From the NCBI GenBank assembly GCA_041169145.1, contig JBEEJO010000044.1:1-6254 (forward strand): a DNA stretch of 6,254 nt, written 5' to 3'. Made by a program: the position numbers and the translations under genes. Under the pieces are notes generated by a model, which was not told the origin of the DNA, did no database searches, and was given only the letters and a program-made list of their open reading frames with translations. Of this stretch, positions 1 through 3,536 are shown piece by piece. Each line of letters opens with the position of its first letter. Positions within the stretch are counted from its first letter, which is position 1. This stretch comes from DATJQA01 sp041169145 (GTDB lineage Bacteria; Patescibacteriota; Minisyncoccia; UBA6257; 2-01-FULL-56-20).

Positions 1-671
1 GCGAACAGGGAAACGAGTCCTGTTTCGTAAAAACGGTTCCGCACAAGATGTCCGTATGCGGCCTGCGCGGTCTTCCGGGCCCTGCCAAGCCACCCGTCAC
101 GGCGCTCGTGGACACTGACCACCCCAAGCACGCCGGCAAGGGCGAGCGCGGCGGGATCCGACGACCGCGACTTGCGCAAGAGCGCGAGTGCTTCGTCGCG
201 TTCAGTGGTGTCCACGCGGCGAAGTACGGCTTCCTTGGCGAGCTCGAACGCATTCGCGACATACTCTTCCGAGCGGAGCTCCTCGCTCGCCAGGATACGG
301 ACGAGAAAATATACCAGAATAAATACGATGTAGAGAATGGCGATGGTTGGCTCGAAGAAATAATCATTATTCTGCGTCACGAACTTGCCGAGCTCGTCAA
401 TGAAAGCACCGAATCCGACACCGCCGAGAACCGCTGAAAGCCGGCGCGAGGACCGGTCCAAGAACGCCATAGCAAGCGCAAGCGCCACGAACATCAGGAG
501 TCCACCCCACAGGACATGGGCGAAGTGGAGGCCGATGGATGATCCGAACGCCGGATAATCTGTCGCGTACAAGAAAGCGCGGATCGCAAGAACCGTTGCG
601 ACTGCGGCAACCAAAAAATTCTCCATAAGGTCGTCCGCGTCGATGGAACGGATAAATACACCGCGGGTCAT
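1..671 (-). CDS. Conserved multi-pass membrane protein, function unknown (3' end outside window)
   Basis: The minus-strand frame is open from an ATG at 671 to the window edge, giving 223 residues and no stop. The first ~130 residues are hydrophobic. Likely membrane segments are near 17-37, 47-72, 78-95 (glycine-rich) and 107-126; a charged, probably cytoplasmic, helical part follows from about 128 onward. The most distinctive stretch is GFGAFIDELGKF followed by a polar NNDYFF patch and a further membrane helix. From memory, similar acidic 'FIDE.GKF...NDYF' membrane proteins occur in several bacterial groups without a known function; I cannot name a family. An in-frame ATG at 692 would add seven residues. 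I chose 671 because it follows AT-richer sequence, but neither start has a Shine-Dalgarno site. It is divergent from the neighbouring plus-strand unit. No function is assigned. Confidence 0.8.
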   Translation of the reverse strand, partial: MTRGVFIRSIDADDLMENFLVAAVATVLAIRAFLYATDYPAFGSSIGLHFAHVLWGGLLMFVALALAMAFLDRSSRRLSAVLGGVGFGAFIDELGKFVTQNNDYFFEPTIAILYIVFILVYFLVRILASEELRSEEYVANAFELAKEAVLRRVDTTERDEALALLRKSRSSDPAALALAGVLGVVSVHERRDGWLGRARKTAQAAYGHLVRNRFYETGLVSLF

Positions 672-680
672 GATGGATTG

Positions 681-686
681 AGTATA
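681..686 (-). promoter_or_regulatory. Possible -10 box (TATACT) for the membrane-protein gene
   Basis: TATACT matches the sigma70 -10 consensus at 5 of 6 bases and lies 9 nt before the ATG at 671. Transcription would then begin at or just before that ATG, giving a leaderless or nearly leaderless mRNA. This would fit the absence of a Shine-Dalgarno site. No good -35 box is seen at the usual distance, so this is weak. Confidence 0.25.
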
Positions 687-714
687 AAGCATGGGGCGCG
701 ACTGCGGAATGTGG

Positions 715-742
715 TTGACTCACACAGAAAAATCCGTAGAAT
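715..742 (+). promoter_or_regulatory. Sigma70-type promoter of the two-gene unit
   Basis: TTGACT (715-720, 5/6 to consensus) and TAGAAT (737-742, 5/6) are separated by 16 bp. Transcription would start near 749, about 40 nt before the GTG start at 789. This is the best complete promoter in the window. It reads away from the divergent membrane-protein gene and into the small two-gene unit. Confidence 0.6.
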
Positions 743-779
743 AGTGTCCGGCACATTCGTATCGGTGCCCCATATCCAT

Positions 780-784
780 GGAGG
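780..784 (+). promoter_or_regulatory. Shine-Dalgarno site (GGAGG) that sets a GTG start
   Basis: GGAGG lies 4 nt upstream of GTG at 789. It favours this start over in-frame codons further upstream, which would lie before the predicted transcription start. Confidence 0.6.
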
Positions 785-788
785 CAAC

Positions 789-1187
789 GTGAAAACATTT
801 CGTCAGGTCGCTCGGGCAGTGGAGGACCGTGCGCGGCGCGATCCGGAGAAGCGTGACCAGTCCTTCGCCATCGTCGTTGCTGACTGGCACGGCGTCACGC
901 GCGAAGAACAATACGCACCTCCGGACATCGGGATCCTTTTCCTTGATGAACTCCGCCGGCGCGTGCAGGAGTGCGTCAGGAACAAGCGCGACACGGCGAC
1001 TGACGTAGAGGCCGCTCCACTCAAAAGCCAAGCAGTCATCTTGATGACCCACCGTGGCCAGATCTACGGAGCCATCGCCGTCGCTGGGCGCGGGAGTCAG
1101 AACGCCGTCTTGGCCGAGTACGGCCGAGACGTCTTCTTCAACCGCAAGCCACGGCTTGCGCACGGAGGTCATCATGGCAAGGCCTGA
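789..1187 (+). CDS. Uncharacterised 132-aa protein, first gene of a small operon
   Basis: The GTG start is chosen because GGAGG sits just upstream and a promoter lies about 40 nt before it; the frame ends at TGA 1185-1187. The product is a soluble, charged protein without signal peptide or membrane segment. An Arg/Glu-rich N-terminal part is followed by a hydrophobic strand (SFAIVVADWHG, ~25-35), a helical stretch (~48-66), and a C-terminal half with ILMTHRGQIYGAIAVAG (~83-99). The end is basic and His-rich. The strand-turn-strand around RGQIYGAIAVAG is faintly like a GlcG/HbpS-type fold, but this is only an impression and I do not assign it. The opposite strand is also open here in the same codon register and codon composition does not separate the two; promoter, ribosome-binding site and terminator all favour the plus strand. 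The next ORF overlaps its last 14 nt. Confidence 0.6.
   Translation: MKTFRQVARAVEDRARRDPEKRDQSFAIVVADWHGVTREEQYAPPDIGILFLDELRRRVQECVRNKRDTATDVEAAPLKSQAVILMTHRGQIYGAIAVAGRGSQNAVLAEYGRDVFFNRKPRLAHGGHHGKA
1164..1168 (+). promoter_or_regulatory. Shine-Dalgarno site (GGAGG) inside the end of the upstream gene
   Basis: GGAGG lies 5 nt before ATG 1174, within the last codons of the 132-aa gene. A second well-placed GGAGG in the same short unit is the main support for the following small ORF. Confidence 0.5.
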
Positions 1188-1380
1188 GGGAGGCTTTCGC
1201 AGCGAGAAGCGGGGCGTGGTAGACATCATGAGACATCCGGAGGACCACCATCATGAGACATCGGTAGAACTCCTCGCCTGTATCACGCTCGCCGACGGCA
1301 GCTTGAGCATGGTTCTCGATCTCATGCATGGCCACCACGTCGGCACCGTCCATGCAGCACACGCTATCGGGCTCGGCTGA
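1174..1380 (+). CDS. Small His-rich 68-aa protein, second gene of the operon
   Basis: The ORF starts at ATG 1174 behind a GGAGG, overlaps the 132-aa gene by 14 nt in another frame, and stops at TGA 1378-1380, about 20 nt before a strong terminator. It encodes nine histidines in 68 residues, in two clusters: HPEDHHHE (21-28) and MHGHHVGTVHAAH (51-63), joined by a more hydrophobic stretch with one Cys (TSVELLACITLADGS). Clustered His with acidic residues could bind a metal ion such as Zn, Ni or Cu; this is inference from composition only. It has no signal peptide or clear membrane helix and I recognise no family. A later in-frame ATG (1228) would remove 18 residues but lacks a ribosome-binding site. 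A 25-bp imperfect tandem repeat lies inside it. It may be a lineage-specific small protein; a chance ORF is possible. Confidence 0.45.
   Translation: MARPEGGFRSEKRGVVDIMRHPEDHHHETSVELLACITLADGSLSMVLDLMHGHHVGTVHAAHAIGLG
1224..1273 (+). repeat. Imperfect tandem repeat, 2 x 25 bp
   Basis: Units 1224-1248 and 1249-1273 match at 20 of 25 positions. The first 14 bases of each (CATCATGAGACATC) are identical and the differences are confined to the last 11. Because 25 is not a multiple of three, the two copies are read in different frames within the small His-rich ORF. Confidence 0.6.
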
Positions 1381-1400
1381 ATCAAGAGCCCCTGTCGAAT

Positions 1401-1442
1401 GAAGGCCGTCGCGGCGCAGACCGCGGCGGCCCTTCCTTTTTT
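1401..1442 (+). terminator. Rho-independent terminator of the two-gene unit
   Basis: An 11-bp GC-rich stem (1404-1414 with 1421-1431, including one G-U pair) closes a 6-nt loop and is followed by CTTCCTTTTTT. It lies about 20 nt after the 68-aa ORF and directly before the infC promoter, so it probably insulates the two units. Attenuation of infC is an alternative, but no leader peptide or antiterminator is apparent. Confidence 0.75.
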
Positions 1443-1469
1443 GACATCATGGCTCTTCTCCGGTACTCT
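1441..1469 (+). promoter_or_regulatory. Candidate promoter of infC-rpmI-rplT
   Basis: A perfect -35 box TTGACA (1441-1446) is followed after 17 bp by TACTCT (1464-1469), which keeps the first two and last bases of the -10 consensus. Transcription would start near 1476. Its first bases are the end of the preceding terminator's T-tract, so terminator and promoter share sequence. Confidence 0.5.
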
Positions 1470-2003
1470 ATTCCTGCAAGCGAAACGCACTTTCCTCCCA
1501 TTCTAAAGCCGAAGACGAACAACGAGATCACCGCCCGCGAAGTGCGGGTGCTTGACGAGACGAAGCAGAATCTCGGCGTCATGCAGCGTGACGAGGCGCT
1601 TGCGCTTGCCGCATCCAAGGGCGTCGACCTTATCGAGGTCGTTTCCGAAGCGGTGCCGCCGGTTGTGCGGCTCATGAGCTTCGATAAGTATCGCTACGAG
1701 CGCGAGAAGGCGGCGAAGAAAGAACGGCGCGAGCAGAAAGGAGCGGAGTTGAAGCAGATACAGATCAGCGCCCGCGCAGCGGAGAACGATCTCAAGGTCA
1801 AGCTGAAAAAACTCGAGGAGTTCCTTGCTGAAGGGCATCCGATAGAGATCCACCTCCGGCTCCGCGGCAGGGAGAAATACAATAAGGACTGGGCCCGGGA
1901 GAAGATGAACGCTTTTATCCGAATGATCCAAGCGGAACATAGGATCATAGACCCGCCGAAGTTCGCGGGGCGAGGCATGACCGCCCAGATCGTCAAGAAA
2001 TAA
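1449..2003 (+). CDS. infC: Translation initiation factor IF-3
   Basis: IF3 binds the 30S subunit, keeps 50S away and helps discriminate initiator tRNA and start codon. The full family pattern is present. The N-domain begins at NNEITAREVRVLDE (~24-37) and runs through DLIEVVSEAVPPVVRLMSFD, the counterpart of the usual DLVEISPNAKPPVCRIMDY. A lysine/arginine-rich linker helix follows (~82-100). The C-domain carries LRLRGREK (usually LRFRGREM) and KFAGRGMTAQIVKK (usually K.EGRQM). Length is 184 aa from ATG 1449, the only standard start codon in frame. However, this ATG lies between the -35 and -10 boxes of the candidate promoter and has no Shine-Dalgarno site, and its first 17 residues look non-native. 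ATT at 1500 would give 167 aa beginning just before the conserved block; infC is known for AUU starts in other bacteria. Family assignment is certain, the start is not. Confidence 0.95.
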   Translation: MALLRYSIPASETHFPPILKPKTNNEITAREVRVLDETKQNLGVMQRDEALALAASKGVDLIEVVSEAVPPVVRLMSFDKYRYEREKAAKKERREQKGAELKQIQISARAAENDLKVKLKKLEEFLAEGHPIEIHLRLRGREKYNKDWAREKMNAFIRMIQAEHRIIDPPKFAGRGMTAQIVKK

Positions 2004-2007
2004 TCCC

Positions 2008-2175
2008 ATGAGTAAAACACAGAAAAGCTTCGCCAAGCGCATACGGATCACCAAAACCGGCAAGGTTGTCCGGCGTCCGATGCGTCTTGATCATTTCAAA
2101 ACAACGAAGTCAAAAACGAACCTTCGGAACAAGCGGAAGGGTCGCTCGTTGGACTATCCGCTTCGCGGAATTTAG
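2008..2175 (+). CDS. rpmI: Large ribosomal subunit protein bL35
   Basis: This short gene begins 4 nt after the infC stop and encodes 55 residues ending at TAG 2173-2175. The product is very basic, as expected for bL35, which sits in the 50S subunit in contact with 23S rRNA. Family features visible are KSFAKRIRITKTGKVVRR near the N-terminus (like the usual KK.AAKRFK.TG.GK..R) and a TKSKTNLRNKRKG block (like the usual TKS.KRKR.LRK). It is a little shorter than the usual 60-66 aa and its C-terminus is divergent. No Shine-Dalgarno site is seen; the tiny gap suggests re-initiation after infC. Position between infC and rplT is the classical order and supports the call. Confidence 0.93.
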   Translation: MSKTQKSFAKRIRITKTGKVVRRPMRLDHFKTTKSKTNLRNKRKGRSLDYPLRGI

Positions 2176-2214
2176 CCGAAAACCGCATACTATCAGCTAC
2201 GAATTATACGAACC

Positions 2215-2562
2215 ATGTCACGAGTCAAACGAGGAACAATCGCACATAAGAAGCGGGAGAAGCTCCTGAAACTCACGAAGGGTTTTCGCTGGGGCCGCAA
2301 ATCAAAAGAACGCGCCGCCAAGGAAGCACTGCTTCATGCGCTTTCCCGGCAGTTCCGCGGACGGAAAGAACGGAAACGCGTGTTCCGCGGCGTCTGGAAT
2401 GTCCGCGTGAACGCCGCGGCCCGCACCGCCGGAACGACCTACAGCAAGCTCATCGCCGCGCTGAAGATCAAGAAAGTGGAGCTGAACCGCAAGATGCTCT
2501 CAGATCTCGCCCAGAACGAACCGGCAGTATTCAAGAAAGTCGTTGAGTTCGCCACGAAATAA
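2215..2562 (+). CDS. rplT: Large ribosomal subunit protein bL20
   Basis: The 115-aa product has the canonical bL20 start MSRVKRGTIAHKKREKLLKLTKGFRWGR and the later conserved blocks RDRRQRKR-like FRGRKERKRVFR (~48-59), W.VR.NAAAR (~62-71), SKLIAALK (~78-85) and ELNRKMLSDLA (~90-100). bL20 binds 23S rRNA early in 50S assembly and in many bacteria represses its own operon through the rpmI/rplT mRNA; no such structure was identified here. Length is close to the usual 115-120 aa. It follows rpmI by a 39-nt AT-rich gap without a Shine-Dalgarno site. The stop TAA overlaps the first bases of the downstream terminator stem. Confidence 0.98.
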   Translation: MSRVKRGTIAHKKREKLLKLTKGFRWGRKSKERAAKEALLHALSRQFRGRKERKRVFRGVWNVRVNAAARTAGTTYSKLIAALKIKKVELNRKMLSDLAQNEPAVFKKVVEFATK

Positions 2563-2598
2563 AAGAAAAAACAGCCGCATACGGCTGTTTTTTCTTTT
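2561..2598. terminator. Bidirectional intrinsic terminator between rplT and the MGMT gene
   Basis: A perfect 17-bp inverted repeat (2561-2577 with 2582-2598) closes a 4-nt loop (CATA). The core CAGCCG/CGGCTG is flanked by A-rich and T-rich arms, so both strands give a GC-capped hairpin followed by a U-tract. It ends the plus-strand ribosomal unit and the convergent minus-strand cluster; the stop codons of both flanking genes abut or overlap it. Confidence 0.92.
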
Positions 2599-2898
2599 CT
2601 ACCTCCACTTCACACCATAACGCTTGAGGTCAACTTTTCCGTTCTTTATCACAACACCTTCGCGACGGAGGAGTGCTGTTTTCTTCTTCGGCCCGCTGGC
2701 GTACCCGCCGAGGCGGCCGCTGGACATCGCCACGCGGTGGCACGGCACGGTCGGCGCATGCGGATTCTTGTTCAGCGCATTTCCCACCGCTCGAGCCGCG
2801 CGCGGAGAACCGATGCGCCGGGCAAGCTGGGCATACGTTGCAACCCTGCCGCGCGGAATGGCGCGAAGCGCCCGGTATACTTTTTCGGCAAAAGTCAT
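2599..2898 (-). CDS. Minimal MGMT-family DNA alkyltransferase (99 aa)
   Basis: The product is the C-terminal DNA-binding and active-site domain of O6-methylguanine-DNA methyltransferases, which remove the alkyl group from O6-alkylguanine onto a cysteine. Visible features are VATYAQLARRIG (19-30, the recognition-helix Tyr region), RAVGNAL (36-42, the Arg-finger region), VPCHRV (51-56) with acceptor Cys53, and GGYASG...LLRREG (64-81). The acceptor is Cys, not the Trp of alkyltransferase-like proteins, so repair activity is possible. The N-terminal domain of 150-180-aa MGMTs is missing; compact versions of about 100 aa are known in bacteria. ATG 2898 overlaps the Nudix stop as ATGA, implying translational coupling. 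The same frame is open upstream to at least 3102 with an Ala/Pro/Gly/Ser-rich sequence, so a longer or fused product cannot be excluded. Confidence 0.88.
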   Translation of the reverse strand: MTFAEKVYRALRAIPRGRVATYAQLARRIGSPRAARAVGNALNKNPHAPTVPCHRVAMSSGRLGGYASGPKKKTALLRREGVVIKNGKVDLKRYGVKWR

Positions 2899-3509
2899 TG
2901 TTTTGCCGGCACCGGGTGTCGCGGGAGGTGCGAGGGGTGAGGTCTGCGCCAATGCTTCCTGTGCGCCCGATGCTCCCCTGGTTTTACTTGCTGCTGGCCC
3001 TGCCGCCGATGATGGATAAAGTCGTGCGCCTGTTTTAACACGTGTTTCGTCGCAACGTACTTCTTGCCGACGGTCGCGATGGCATCTTGGTAGGTGAACC
3101 ATCCGAACCCGCTGTGTTCGCGCGGCGCGATGCGAACATTCGGCTGGCGCGTTTCGGCAAGAAAAAGAATGACGGTGTCGTGAATGCGCTCATCTCCCGC
3201 CCGGAATGCGAACTTTTCATATGCTCTGAATCCGGGGATAATGCGGAGCTCGGACGGCTTGATGCCGGTCTCTTCCTCCGTCTCGCGGAGCGCCGTCGCC
3301 ATACTTTCTTCACCTTCTTCAAAGTGCCCTTTCGGAAAATTCCAATAACTTCCCCGCTTGTAGAGGAGAAGGTATTTTATGCCGTCCTGCGTTCTGCGAA
3401 AGACGACGAAACCGGCGACGACCTGACGCTTTTCGCGTAAACGCGGCCGCCCCTCACCTTTGGAGTGCTCGGTTGTATCTGGTTTCCCCTGCATAACGCT
3501 TGTCCGCAT
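2895..3509 (-). CDS. Nudix hydrolase
   Basis: A complete Nudix box spans residues 61-83: Gly61, Glu67, then RETEEETGI (75-83) supplying the metal-binding RE..EE.G. Nudix enzymes cleave a nucleoside diphosphate linked to another group. The preceding WNFPKGH and the LLLYKRG strand resemble Ap4A-hydrolase/MutT-like members, but substrate cannot be decided. The core runs from about 30 to 162; the last ~40 residues are an odd tail rich in His, Arg, Pro and Gln that is not typical of the family. ATG 3509 starts 24 nt after the polX stop; ATG 3494 is an alternative five codons later. Neither has a clear Shine-Dalgarno site. Its stop TGA overlaps the MGMT start. It sits between two DNA-repair genes, which suggests a nucleotide-pool or damage-related role by context. 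Confidence 0.92.
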   Translation of the reverse strand: MRTSVMQGKPDTTEHSKGEGRPRLREKRQVVAGFVVFRRTQDGIKYLLLYKRGSYWNFPKGHFEEGEESMATALRETEEETGIKPSELRIIPGFRAYEKFAFRAGDERIHDTVILFLAETRQPNVRIAPREHSGFGWFTYQDAIATVGKKYVATKHVLKQAHDFIHHRRQGQQQVKPGEHRAHRKHWRRPHPSHLPRHPVPAKQ

Positions 3510-3527
3510 GGCGGAACGTATGGGTGG

Positions 3528-3536
3528 AGTATATCA
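3528..3536 (-). promoter_or_regulatory. Possible extended -10 promoter before the Nudix gene
   Basis: TGATATACT fits the extended -10 pattern TGnTATAAT with one mismatch; its TGA is the polX stop codon. Transcription would start near 3521, about 12 nt before ATG 3509. No convincing -35 box is present, and read-through from polX may suffice. Confidence 0.3.

Noticed and set aside
48..437. Plus-strand ORF of 129 aa
   Set aside because: It lies opposite the membrane-protein gene and gives a low-complexity, Arg/Glu-rich product with no start signals; a shadow.
397..798. Minus-strand ORF of 133 aa overlapping the membrane-protein gene in another frame
   Set aside because: The product is rich in Cys, Arg and His with no recognisable pattern, while the other frame gives clear membrane helices and continues to the window edge.
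720..1229. Long minus-strand ORF (169 aa) opposite the 132-aa gene
   Set aside because: It is in the same codon register as the plus-strand gene, so openness and codon-position composition are mirrored and do not decide. It has no clear Shine-Dalgarno site and would run through the plus-strand promoter, whereas promoter, two GGAGG sites and terminator all support the plus strand. It remains the main alternative, since it would be co-directional with the membrane-protein gene.
1503..2063. Minus-strand ORF of 186 aa opposite infC
   Set aside because: It covers infC, which is certain by family motifs; Leu-rich antisense product without start signals.
2199..2217. TATACG shortly before the rplT ATG as a possible -10 box for a leaderless rplT transcript
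   Set aside because: Match is poor, no -35 box is seen, and rplT fits well as a co-transcribed gene behind infC-rpmI.
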